35,620 nucleotides of DNA, taken from the NCBI RefSeq assembly GCF_000147675.1, contig NZ_ADGQ01000051.1:1-35620 (forward strand). Direction: 5' to 3'. The first letter of the stretch is position 1. Every line of letters starts with the position of its first letter. Below, in pieces: positions 9,070 through 16,483 of this stretch. Below the pieces are notes generated by a model. It searched no databases. It was given only the letters and a program-made list of their open reading frames with translations, and was not told the DNA's origin. The DNA is from Peptostreptococcus stomatis DSM 17678 (GTDB lineage: Bacteria > Bacillota > Clostridia > Peptostreptococcales > Peptostreptococcaceae). Both the position numbers and the translations under genes were made by a program.

Positions 9070-9146
9070 AAAAAAAACCTTAACAACATGACGCTCAAAA
9101 TAAACATAAATCTTACTGCTTATTTTGAAGGTCTTGCTGTCAAGGT
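9070..9146 (-). terminator. Riboswitch expression platform, intrinsic terminator
   Basis: On the minus strand CCUUGACAG, part of the aptamer's 3' side, can pair over nine positions (with G-U pairs) with UUGUUAAGG, which is followed directly by eight U residues (9070-9077). The enclosed region has its own stem UCAAAAUAA/UUAUUUUGA. Aptamer folding and terminator folding compete for the same bases, so ligand binding should favour read-through, as known for ON-type yybP-ykoY switches. Confidence 0.72.
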
Positions 9147-9229
9147 TACCCTTGTCTGTTAACCGAGTATATAAAATACTGGCCTGACGATTAACGGATA
9201 TAGTATACTATAGTGCTACTCCCCTTCAT
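9120..9229 (-). ncRNA. yybP-ykoY manganese riboswitch aptamer
   Basis: Read on the minus strand, the leader has the conserved elements of this class in order: GAAGGGGAGUAGC at its start, CGUCA in the middle, and GACAGCAAGACCUUC at its 3' end, with a GUAA tetraloop hairpin CAAGG-GUAA-CCUUG before the last element. The predicted transcript starts at the first base of the aptamer. In known members Mn2+ binding turns on genes for efflux pumps and membrane transporters. The motif was recognised by eye; a covariance search was not run. Confidence 0.88.
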
Positions 9230-9235
9230 GTAACA

Positions 9236-9265
9236 ATTATAGTATACTAATATCCCTCTTGTCAA
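9236..9265 (-). promoter_or_regulatory. Promoter of the riboswitch-ATPase transcript
   Basis: TTGACA (9260-9265) and TATAAT (9236-9241) are separated by 18 bases. The palindromic core AGTATACT overlaps the -10 area here and recurs around 9202-9209 inside the aptamer, where it likely forms a hairpin loop. Confidence 0.78.
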
Positions 9266-9303
9266 TCACTTATAGTTTATAAAATAAAACTTCATATTAA
9301 ATT

Positions 9304-10365
9304 CTACTTGATAACAAAATCATCCCCAATTTGGAACTTGTTTTCATTTTGATCATAATGTCCACTCTTTTCAGGCAACTCTGATGCATATAATTTAAAG
9401 GTGAAATTCTTAATAGTTTCCCCATCAACTCTAAGTTTGCTTAATTCATCCTGTATAAGGGTAGCCTCCTTCCTATCTGAGTATGATAATCCTAACTCTA
9501 ACAATTCTCCCTTATCATTTTTAGCCTCTATCAAGTATGAATAGTCCTTTTTATTTGAATTATTTATCTTCAACTTAGCCTCTACCACACCTGTAGGCCT
9601 AATGATAATATCTTTTACATTGACCTCAATACCCTTAGACTTGATATTTATGCCTGGGTTTATATGAAGGGAGTCCTTGACAAAATCATTGTTAACTGTA
9701 AACTTAAAAGCCCAATCTCCACTAATGTTAGAGTTTTGCTGAGCATCCTTTTCTGAAGAGGCCATTAAAGACCTTACATATACAGCAACATTTTTCTTGT
9801 TTCCTAGATAGTCTTTTATATCCTTATCAAAGGTATATGTCATACAGTTGTATTCTATCCCATCCTTTTGGAAACTATGCCCCATAGAACCGTTTGGTCT
9901 AAGATATGTCCCACCAATATTAAAGACAAGGTCATCTGGTGAATATGTCATTTTGTCATCACCCTTAGCTAAAAATGTTAGCTGAATCCTGTCGTCATAC
10001 ATCAAGGCATCCTCAAGCTGAAGGCCAATGCCCTTGTCCTCTACAACCTTGTGTACTATATTAGAGTAAGGCTTGTAGGCCTCATTATCCATGGCATCTG
10101 CTATTGAATATCTCACATTATCTATAACATCCCTAGTATAGGCCTTTACACTTGGAACCTGGTATAGACCAACCAAGGTCATCATCACAAGACCGGCTGC
10201 TACTATCTTCTTGTTAAAGCCAGCAAGTCTTGCATCCTTCTTTATAGACTTGTGAATATCCCTCTTTAATTTTGCCTTTTCAAATTCATTCAAGTCTTGT
10301 CTATCATAAGATGATATATCAAAATTTCCATCATTTAAAAAATCATATCCCTTATTTTCATTCAT
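9304..10365 (-). CDS. DUF4179 membrane protein, putative anti-sigma factor
   Basis: A 353-residue type II-like membrane protein: a charged cytoplasmic N-terminus (about 1-50), one membrane segment near residues 53-70 (VAAGLVMMTLVGLY), and a large extracellular part that resembles DUF4179 proteins with several beta-rich stretches. DUF4179 genes very commonly follow sigma-factor genes in Firmicutes and the proteins are thought to act as anti-sigma factors or envelope sensors. Here the ATG overlaps the stop of the sigma gene by eight bases (ATGAATGA), so the two are translationally coupled, and AGGGAGG precedes it. The signal sensed is unknown. No zinc-finger anti-sigma motif (HXXXCXXC) is visible. 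Confidence 0.82.
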   Translation of the reverse strand: MNENKGYDFLNDGNFDISSYDRQDLNEFEKAKLKRDIHKSIKKDARLAGFNKKIVAAGLVMMTLVGLYQVPSVKAYTRDVIDNVRYSIADAMDNEAYKPYSNIVHKVVEDKGIGLQLEDALMYDDRIQLTFLAKGDDKMTYSPDDLVFNIGGTYLRPNGSMGHSFQKDGIEYNCMTYTFDKDIKDYLGNKKNVAVYVRSLMASSEKDAQQNSNISGDWAFKFTVNNDFVKDSLHINPGINIKSKGIEVNVKDIIIRPTGVVEAKLKINNSNKKDYSYLIEAKNDKGELLELGLSYSDRKEATLIQDELSKLRVDGETIKNFTFKLYASELPEKSGHYDQNENKFQIGDDFVIK

Positions 10366-10954
10366 AACTACTTCCTCCCTTTTCCATAAGCTTCAGATTG
10401 TCCCTAGACCTGGCCAACCTATTGTAGATAGCCTGCCTGCTAAGCTTGTATTTTTCACTTAGCTCATCAATACCGTAGTCTTCAACATACCTATCCCAAA
10501 AAATTTGCCTGTTTGTGGGACTTAGCCTGTCAAGCAAGGATCTTATATCCCTATCCAACTCATCCACTAGCCCTGTCCTGGCTTCCCTTTCCAGGCAGCC
10601 AACACCATCAATTTGACCATACTTGTGGTCTTCTAAGCTAACTATTCCGGTATCCATGCTAAGTTCTCTACTAGCTTTCTTCAAAAATTTCCTCTTGGCA
10701 TCTATAGACCTGTACTTGGCTACCATGCCCAACCAGTTAGGAAACTTTGACTTAAGTGGATCATACCCACCTATCTTGTTCCAAACAAACAGGAGACAAT
10801 CGTTAAAGGTCTCATCATATAAGTCTGGACAAGTAGCCAATTCCTTTTTCAGGACAGTCTTGATTATCCAACCATACTCATCAATCAGGTAGTCAAGGCC
10901 TGACTCATTTTTTGATTTTATTAGGTCTATAAAATTGTGCTCGCCAACTTTCAC
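10358..10954 (-). CDS. RNA polymerase sigma-70 family (ECF-like) sigma factor
   Basis: A protein of about 198 residues with sigma region 2 (ETFNDCLLFVWNKIGGYDP, then FPNWLGMVAKYRSIDAKRK) and a C-terminal region 4 helix-turn-helix (GIDELSEKYKLSRQAIYNRLARSRDNL). It should direct RNA polymerase to a small stress or envelope regulon. The frame can begin at a GTG at 10963, but that codon abuts the AGGGAGG ribosome binding site; the GTG at 10954, eight bases after it, is the better start. It is followed by the overlapping DUF4179 gene, its probable antagonist. The leader can fold into a hairpin that hides the ribosome binding site, which suggests a translational layer of control. Confidence 0.86.
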   Translation of the reverse strand: MKVGEHNFIDLIKSKNESGLDYLIDEYGWIIKTVLKKELATCPDLYDETFNDCLLFVWNKIGGYDPLKSKFPNWLGMVAKYRSIDAKRKFLKKASRELSMDTGIVSLEDHKYGQIDGVGCLEREARTGLVDELDRDIRSLLDRLSPTNRQIFWDRYVEDYGIDELSEKYKLSRQAIYNRLARSRDNLKLMEKGGSSYE

Positions 10955-10961
10955 ATCTACC

Positions 10962-10998
10962 ACCTCCCTCTTTACTATATAATACGTAAAAGGGAGGT
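10962..10998 (-). promoter_or_regulatory. Hairpin masking the sigma-factor ribosome binding site
   Basis: ACCTCCC-TC-TTTAC (10962-10975) pairs with GTAAAAGGGAGGT (10986-10998): 13 base pairs with one bulge around a 10-base A+T loop. On the minus-strand transcript this puts the GGGAGG of the sigma gene inside a stable stem. On the plus strand it has a T6 run, but no plus-strand gene precedes it. Whether the mRNA starts upstream of the hairpin is not known. The stretch 10999-11131 holds no gene that I can see. Confidence 0.55.
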
Positions 10999-11131
10999 TT
11001 TTTCTTTCACTTTTACAAAAACTTATGGAATTTTTACCTAAACGTAGGAAATACAGTCTCTTATTTATATCGAGTCTTTTAAACTCATTTAAAAATTTTT
11101 ATCTATAACCTTATTTAAGGCCCTGGTTTAT

Positions 11132-11734
11132 CTAAGAAAAAAATCCAGCTATCTTCTCAATAAAGTTATAAAAAGTCGTAGTTGGAAGGTAGAATAAGTA
11201 TGGGGCTGTCAATACCGCCATAAGTATAGATACCTTTTTCTTCTGGGCCTGGTCTAAATCAGTTTTCCTTAGGCAGAACTTATAATTTAGGAAGTAGATT
11301 AGGATAGCTACCAAGACAACAAAAACTGTCACAAAAATAAATGTCTCCGGTGTCTTCAACGGGCTCTCCATCACATTATCTACTAAATGCCTTATAGATA
11401 TCCCAATATTACCCGTAAGTTTAAAGCCAAACATTGTGGACAAGAACATTAGGCCACTGCCTATCATATCAGCTATATAGCCACATATCCATACCTGCAA
11501 GATAGACCTGGAATAATTTTTCCAAAGCTGACCTTTAGACACTAGCTTAAGCCCTATTAGGAGAACTATAGAGTCAACCACGAAATTAAACGGCATGGAT
11601 ACTATCCAAAACATTGGAAAAAGTATTAATGCCCATAATGGAAAAAACACATTATACAACTTCATACTGTTTTTTTGATTCAAACTTTCCCTATTATTTA
11701 AATCGTTTTCTTTCTTGTATCTAATAGCCTTCAT
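11132..11734 (-). CDS. Conserved membrane protein of unknown function
   Basis: About 200 residues with four to five hydrophobic segments (FFPLWALILFPMFWIVSMPF; VVDSIVLLIGLKLV; IADMIGSGLMFLSTMFGF; TFIFVTVFVVLVAILIYFL; VSILMAVLTAPYLFYL). I do not recognise a named family; the FPLW...LFP opening resembles uncharacterised clostridial membrane proteins. The start chosen is the ATG at 11734, eight bases after AAAGGA; the ATG three codons upstream overlaps that site. The gene lies upstream of the sigma/DUF4179 pair on the same strand with a 170-base gap, so a shared transcript is possible but not shown. Confidence 0.72.
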   Translation of the reverse strand: MKAIRYKKENDLNNRESLNQKNSMKLYNVFFPLWALILFPMFWIVSMPFNFVVDSIVLLIGLKLVSKGQLWKNYSRSILQVWICGYIADMIGSGLMFLSTMFGFKLTGNIGISIRHLVDNVMESPLKTPETFIFVTVFVVLVAILIYFLNYKFCLRKTDLDQAQKKKVSILMAVLTAPYLFYLPTTTFYNFIEKIAGFFS

Positions 11735-11743
11735 AATAACCAT

Positions 11744-12162
11744 CCTTTCTTAAAGTTAAAATAAATAATAAAACCTTTGGCTCCAAGGCCACACACACTT
11801 TGTAACTACCAAATTATTATATATTTCTTAATTTCAAATTACATCAATTCAAGACCGTAGTCAAGTACCTTTCAGGCTTTTTTAATATTATTTATTCATT
11901 TTTTCTTTTTTCTTTTATAATCCTTAATTATTTTCTGCCATTAAATGGTATAATGAAGTAAAGATATACTGCAATAAATAATTATGCTATGCCATAAATA
12001 AGAGATAAACCATACCCAGATATATAAGGCTGGTCCCTTAAAGGTATTACCATCTGTATGGATATATAAGATAGGTCACTTGGTCAGCTTAGATATAAGG
12101 GTGGATATATAATATATTAGATTTGGCGTTACAAAAATACTTTATTTAGGAGGTAATCTACT
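11744..12162 (+). promoter_or_regulatory. Intergenic leader of the CWB2 gene with repeated GATATATAAG motif
   Basis: This gene-free stretch holds an extended -10 box TGGTATAAT (11946-11954) that would give a leader of about 200 bases. In the leader GATATATAAG occurs at 12019 and 12061, followed in each case by a variable pair and GGTC; related copies GATATAAGG (12092) and GATATATAAT (12103) follow. AGGAGGT lies before the ATG at 12163. The repeats may be protein sites or RNA structure; no known riboswitch was recognised. Confidence 0.45.
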
Positions 12163-13239
12163 ATGATCAAAAAATTGAGAAAATCATTAATTTTATCCTG
12201 CGTATTAGCCCTGCTAGCCCCTTCTGTTGCTAGTGCTGATATGAATGTCACTAGAATTTCCGGAAAAGACAGGTATGAAACTGCCCTTATGGTCCAGAGA
12301 AAACACTTCACTAAGGCCAATAGGAAGTTGGCTGTTATAGCATGTGGCTCCGATTTCAAGACGGCTCTTTATGGGTCCCAGATGGCTAATGCCCTAAAAA
12401 TCCCCTTCTATATTATACCTAATGCTGGTATGTCAAAAGTAATGATGGACGAACTAAGAGATAAGCAGGTTAAGAAGGCCTTTATTATGGGTGACTATTC
12501 GAAACTGAATAAGAGTATAAACAACTCATTAATAGAAATAGGAATCACCCCTATAAGGTATACTGATAAAAGACCTAGCAATCACGTTGAAGGTTTCCCA
12601 ACACAGGTTTGGTATACAGTACATCAAATACTTTTCCCTGATACTGCACTAGGTGATATTGCAAACATGATATTGATAAATGACAACAAGTTTCCTGACC
12701 TTTTATCTGCCATACCATTCACAGCTGAATTGAATCGGGAATGGAATATGATACTTGCTGGCTATCCGGATGATGAATTTACAAGAGGAAGAGAATTTGT
12801 CAGTGGGTATGGATTTATTATAGGTGGTTTTGACTCTGTACCATCTAAATTTATCACACAAGATGACTTTGAAAATCCAATAGGCCTGGTAAGACATGTA
12901 TGGAAAGAGGTAGACGGAACAGAACACGAGTACTATTCAGGTAGAATTGCTGGACCAGATAGGTATAAGACGGCCGTAGAAATTGCCAAGGCATACAAGA
13001 TAGTTCGTAAAAAGAATATTAGAACAGCAGTTATAGTAGACGGTACTAAATATCCTGACGCCCTAGCCTCTGGTACAGCTGCAACTATGAATGATGGTAC
13101 TATCTTACTTACAAAACCAAACAAGTTAAATGAAGATACTAAGGCTTTTATAAGAAGTAATAATATAAAGAATATAATTATAGTCGGTGGTGAAAAGTCG
13201 GTATCTAAGAGTGTTGAAAATGAATTAAAAGGATTATAG
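12163..13239 (+). CDS. Secreted cell-wall-binding protein (CWB2 repeats)
   Basis: A 358-residue exported protein. Residues 1-25 form a signal peptide (KKLRK, hydrophobic core, cleavage near ASA-D). The rest is built of CWB2-like units: the first opens RISGKDRYETALMVQ, the last opens RIAGPDRYKTAVEIAK and includes VVDGTKYPDALASGTAA and IIIVGGEKSVS; a more diverged unit lies between. In Clostridioides difficile three such repeats anchor Cwp proteins to wall polymer PSII. No catalytic or adhesive domain is attached, so this is a minimal wall-bound protein, perhaps a structural S-layer-like component. It is the only plus-strand gene between 5.5 and 35.6 kb and has a long leader with repeats, suggesting its own control. 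Confidence 0.88.
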   Translation: MIKKLRKSLILSCVLALLAPSVASADMNVTRISGKDRYETALMVQRKHFTKANRKLAVIACGSDFKTALYGSQMANALKIPFYIIPNAGMSKVMMDELRDKQVKKAFIMGDYSKLNKSINNSLIEIGITPIRYTDKRPSNHVEGFPTQVWYTVHQILFPDTALGDIANMILINDNKFPDLLSAIPFTAELNREWNMILAGYPDDEFTRGREFVSGYGFIIGGFDSVPSKFITQDDFENPIGLVRHVWKEVDGTEHEYYSGRIAGPDRYKTAVEIAKAYKIVRKKNIRTAVIVDGTKYPDALASGTAATMNDGTILLTKPNKLNEDTKAFIRSNNIKNIIIVGGEKSVSKSVENELKGL

Positions 13240-13274
13240 GTTATAAAAGCAAAAAACTGACTAAAAGATAAGAC

Positions 13275-13307
13275 TTTAAAAATCAGCCGAGGGATTCCCT
13301 CGGCTGA
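13275..13307 (-). terminator. Convergent terminator, GC-rich hairpin
   Basis: TCAGCCGAGGGA pairs perfectly with TCCCTCGGCTGA. On the minus strand TTTTTAAA follows, so it best serves the 80-residue gene; it may also stop the CWB2 transcript, whose stop is 44 bases before it. Confidence 0.75.
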
Positions 13308-13431
13308 ACCTATACATACATTAAATCAAATATTGTGGTTAATCTAAATTAACTGCCGAAATATCTACAAAGCTTTCAATATAGCTATCAATTAATCCGG
13401 TAAGACATAAATCCTTTTATATTATAATTTC

Positions 13432-13674
13432 CTAATACCCAATATCATATGTTGGGTACATACTATCATCTCCTATAACGGACGTGTGTTTATCCCAAAC
13501 TGACAAATCACTTTTTCTCATAATTATACGAGCTCTTCTATCATTTTCATTCTTTTTAATAGAACCTGTAAACTGTACCCACTCACTCATAGAGCTAACT
13601 TTTTTATAAGCTTCCTCAGGCTTACCCCCGAAAAATAGTTCGGCAATCTCTAGTACTTGTTCTCTGTTTAGCAT
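13432..13674 (-). CDS. Small hypothetical protein (80 residues)
   Basis: Not recognised. The product starts MLNREQVLEIAELFFGGKPEEAYKKVSS, is mostly charged, has no signal peptide or membrane segment, and ends ...MYPTYDIGY. AAGGAG lies about nine bases before the ATG, which favours a real gene, as does the GC-rich terminator downstream. It is not linked to a neighbour: the CWB2 gene converges on it and 440 bases of A+T-rich sequence lie upstream. It could be a small conserved cytoplasmic protein or the remnant of a longer one. Confidence 0.55.
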   Translation of the reverse strand: MLNREQVLEIAELFFGGKPEEAYKKVSSMSEWVQFTGSIKKNENDRRARIIMRKSDLSVWDKHTSVIGDDSMYPTYDIGY

Positions 13675-14069
13675 TTAAATCAACTCCTTAATACTGCTAC
13701 ACATCATTACCATCTATTCCTAGATTATCAGCACTCCTAATTTTCCTATTATCAGTTTGTACTGTTTATGATTAAGCTAAAAAACACTCCTAATATTCTC
13801 GCCCTTTTTGTGATATAATCATTCACTTAACAGGTTCCTTTTATAATTTATTCACATATTATTCCTGATATTTTGATATTTTCATTCCTACTACATATTT
13901 TAATATACAACAATTCAAGGGAATTTACAACTATTTTTTGAATATTTAAAATTATTTGAGAATTTCTTATTAAAACTATTAATATAATAAGTATTATTGA
14001 TACTATTAATTATAGCATATTTTTTAACTAAGTTGGCAAAATTGAAGAAAATAAATTTTATTGTATGGG
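13675..14069. other. A+T-rich intergenic stretch without a gene
   Basis: About 390 bases with no credible reading frame. A well-formed extended -10, TGATATAAT at 13811-13819 (+), has no gene behind it; it may be chance or the start of a small RNA. TTAGGAGTG-like words occur twice on the minus strand near 13720-13800, upstream of the 80-residue gene. Confidence 0.4.
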
Positions 14070-14107
14070 TATAAAAATATAGCCACGGAGCATATTACCC
14101 CGTGGCT
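14070..14107 (-). terminator. Terminator of the NADH oxidase gene
   Basis: AGCCACGG (14081-14088) pairs with CCGTGGCT (14100-14107); on the minus strand ATATTTTTAT follows. It is 18 bases beyond the stop. Confidence 0.85.
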
Positions 14108-14124
14108 GTTTTAGTATTTGCAAT

Positions 14125-15462
14125 CTATTTAGCACCTAGTGCTGCCATTGTGATATAGTTATATGGCTGGTTGAAGTGAGGTAGGAAGAATATATCTAAT
14201 AGAGCAAGTCTATCGATAGTTACCTTCTCCTGGATAGCCAATGAGAACATGTGGATACCCATTGACATATCGTATTCTGATGCCATCTGAGCACCTAGAA
14301 CTACTCTAGTCTTCTTGTCATATACTATTCTTATCTTAACATCTGGATTAGTTGTTTCTATGAATGCTGGCTTCTGAGTATCTTCAAAGTCAGTGTATTC
14401 AACTTCAAGACCTAGCTTTTCAGCCTTAGCAACAGTTATACCAGTAGAAACCATCTTTAGGTCGTAGATACAGATACCATTTGATCCCTGAACACCTATA
14501 GATTCTATTGAAGTACCAGCTGCATTATGAGCTCCAACAATACCACTTCTTACTGCATTTGTAGCAAGTGCTATGTAGTTAGTATTGTCTATTGTATTAT
14601 CGAATACAGTAGCACAGTCACCTATAGCATAAACATCCTTCATGCTAGTTTCCTGCTTTTTATTTACTAGGTATGATCCGTTTCTGAATAATTCTAACTT
14701 ATCCTTACCTAATGCATTGTTTGGTCTGAATCCTATTGAAAGGATAACCATATCAGCCTTTATTTCCTTCTTGTCAGTTACTATTGAAGAAACCTTACCG
14801 TCAGTTCCCTTAATTTCCTGAACTGCCTGACCAAATTCAAGGTTTATATTATGGCTAGCAAGATTTTCCTTCATCAAGCTAGTGAATGGTTCATCATAGT
14901 AAGCTGGAAGACAAGTATCAGCTATATCAACCATAGTTACAGTCTTTCCAAGTCTTTCAAATGCTTCTGCTAATTCTACACCTATGTAACCTGCACCAAC
15001 AACTACTATATCCTTAATTTCAGGATTTTCTAGCTTTTCTATAACTTCTGCAGCGTTCTGGAATAACTTAACCTGCTGTACATTTTCTAAATCCTTACCA
15101 GGTATATTTGGTACTATTGGAAGAGAACCTGTAGCTAGTATGATCTTGTCATATGAATCTTCAACTTCAGTTCCATCCTTTAACTTAACATATACCTTCT
15201 TTGCATCAAAGTCTATATCATGTACATCAGCTTCCATGTGTACCTTAGCACCCATAGCCTCTAACTGAGCCTTATCAGCATAGAACAAACCATCTGGCTT
15301 TGAAATCTGCTTACCTATCCAAAGAGCCATACCACAACCTAAGAATGATATGTTATTATTCTTGTCATATACTACCAACTCATGTTCTGGATAGTTACTT
15401 AAAATTGTTCTAATTGCCGCTGTACCAGCGTGATTTGCACCTACTACTATAATCTTACTCAT
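14125..15462 (-). CDS. nox: NADH oxidase (FAD-dependent, Nox/CoA-disulfide reductase family)
   Basis: A 445-residue flavoprotein that would oxidise NADH and reduce O2, probably to water, to protect an anaerobe and regenerate NAD. Marks: FAD site VGANHAG with the His11 found in Nox enzymes, redox-active Cys43 in [14 protein letters not shown]-binding [13 protein letters not shown] in the middle, FAD-binding YAIGDCA, and the C-terminal dimerisation domain. A CoA-disulfide or polysulfide reductase role is a family alternative that the sequence cannot exclude. The ATG at 15462 follows GGAGGTAAAT; ten codons of open frame upstream were rejected for that reason. Monocistronic, with a perfect palindrome TTGACGTCAA about 85 bases upstream of the start. 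Confidence 0.88.
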   Translation of the reverse strand: MSKIIVVGANHAGTAAIRTILSNYPEHELVVYDKNNNISFLGCGMALWIGKQISKPDGLFYADKAQLEAMGAKVHMEADVHDIDFDAKKVYVKLKDGTEVEDSYDKIILATGSLPIVPNIPGKDLENVQQVKLFQNAAEVIEKLENPEIKDIVVVGAGYIGVELAEAFERLGKTVTMVDIADTCLPAYYDEPFTSLMKENLASHNINLEFGQAVQEIKGTDGKVSSIVTDKKEIKADMVILSIGFRPNNALGKDKLELFRNGSYLVNKKQETSMKDVYAIGDCATVFDNTIDNTNYIALATNAVRSGIVGAHNAAGTSIESIGVQGSNGICIYDLKMVSTGITVAKAEKLGLEVEYTDFEDTQKPAFIETTNPDVKIRIVYDKKTRVVLGAQMASEYDMSMGIHMFSLAIQEKVTIDRLALLDIFFLPHFNQPYNYITMAALGAK

Positions 15463-15546
15463 ATTTACCTCCATAATGTCTTTTACCAGCATCCTTACTT
15501 TACGAATTGCAGGATTACCATAATTTGATTTGTTTTTTTATATAAA

Positions 15547-15556
15547 TTGACGTCAA
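15547..15556. promoter_or_regulatory. Palindrome upstream of nox
   Basis: TTGACGTCAA is a perfect 10-base palindrome about 85 bases before the nox ATG. It could be an operator, but it does not match the Rex consensus (TTGTGA...TCACAA). The region 15557-15770 is A+T-rich with a -10-like TATAAT at 15728-15733 (+) and no gene. Confidence 0.3.
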
Positions 15557-15764
15557 AATTTACTCTGTTATGGATTTACCCTTGTAATTGTTTTCATAAA
15601 CATTTTTTTCATAAAAAAGAAACATTTTCTCAAAATATTTTTCTTTTAAGACTGATAAGCCTTGTATTGCAATGCTTACATTCTATAATATTTTTTGAAA
15701 ATTTTTTTAGATTTGTGATTTTTTTGTTATAATTCAGGAAAAATTAGCACAAAAGACCCTTCAA

Positions 15765-15808
15765 AGAAGAGAAAATAAAAACTCCCTCAGAAATATCCAA
15801 GGGAGTTT
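15765..15808 (-). terminator. Terminator of the uspA gene
   Basis: AAACTCCC (15779-15786) pairs with GGGAGTTT (15801-15808); on the minus strand TTTATTTTCTC follows. It starts 40 bases beyond the UspA stop. Confidence 0.78.
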
Positions 15809-15848
15809 ACTCACTCTATTAAATTCTATATTGTATTATAACTATATC

Positions 15849-16259
15849 CTACTCTGGTATTATAACTAGGGTACACTTAGCATGCTTTAATACATAAGCT
15901 GTACAAGAACCTATAATCCTAGTCAAGCCCTTTTTAGTTGACTTAGTCATTACGATTATGTCGATTCCAAGTTCCTCAGCATGTCTTACAATCTCATCAC
16001 CTGCATAGCCAAAAGTAAAAGATGCATCTGTCTTAAATTCACTAACTACATCTCTAGCCTTATCTAGTAGTTCCCTACCATTCTTTTCAGAAGTCTTAAT
16101 CTCATCACTCATAGAAATTCCATCTATGAAAACTAGTTCCTTTACATTTATAATATGTAGTTCTACTTTATCAGGCGAATAGTTCTCTTTAATAAAATTT
16201 AAAGAGTGCATACTTCTCTCTGTTCCATCTATAGGAACCAATATTTTCTTAGTTGTCAT
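15849..16259 (-). CDS. Universal stress protein (UspA family)
   Basis: A 136-residue single-domain cytoplasmic Usp with the N-terminal KKILVPIDGTERS and the C-terminal IIGSCTAYVLKHAKCTLVIIPE. In ATP-binding members the loop reads G-2x-G-9x-G-S/T; here the two leading glycines are replaced (TKSTKKGL) and only the final GS remains, so ATP binding is doubtful although related members vary. AAAGGGGTG precedes the ATG by seven bases. It has its own promoter and terminator and lies between nox and brnQ. Family members support survival under starvation or oxidative stress; the specific role here is unknown. Confidence 0.88.
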   Translation of the reverse strand: MTTKKILVPIDGTERSMHSLNFIKENYSPDKVELHIINVKELVFIDGISMSDEIKTSEKNGRELLDKARDVVSEFKTDASFTFGYAGDEIVRHAEELGIDIIVMTKSTKKGLTRIIGSCTAYVLKHAKCTLVIIPE

Positions 16260-16322
16260 AAAAAAACACCCCTTTCAGCTAATTGCAATATAATAAGTTT
16301 CGCTTATTTATTACTTACTTTA

Positions 16323-16351
16323 ATTATACAACCATTTACTAAAAAGGTCAA
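16323..16351 (-). promoter_or_regulatory. Sigma-A promoter of the uspA gene
   Basis: TTGACC (16346-16351), exactly 17 bases, then TATAAT (16323-16328) on the minus strand, about 65 bases before the ATG. Confidence 0.75.
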
Positions 16352-16353
16352 AT

Positions 16354-16388
16354 AAAAAGGTAGCCGAGTTCAATTGGCTACCTTTTTA
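16354..16388 (-). terminator. Terminator of brnQ
   Basis: A perfect 12-base-pair stem AAAAAGGTAGCC/GGCTACCTTTTT with a 10-base loop; works on either strand. It ends brnQ just before the uspA promoter. Confidence 0.85.
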
Positions 16389-16483
16389 CTTTTATTAGTT
16401 TATCTTGAGTTATTTTATGTGCATTATTAGTTTACCCAAACAGATTTTGTTTAAGCAAATTTTATCAGCTTTTTTTAAATTTC

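Noticed and set aside
9201-9250. Two TATAGTATACTA palindromes as repressor operators of the ATPase
   Set aside because: One lies inside the riboswitch aptamer, probably as a hairpin loop, and the other overlaps the -10 box, so a protein operator is not required; kept only as a remark.
11990-12130. A known riboswitch in the CWB2 leader (for example c-di-GMP type)
   Set aside because: The conserved GEMM elements and other class-specific motifs were not found; only short repeats are visible.
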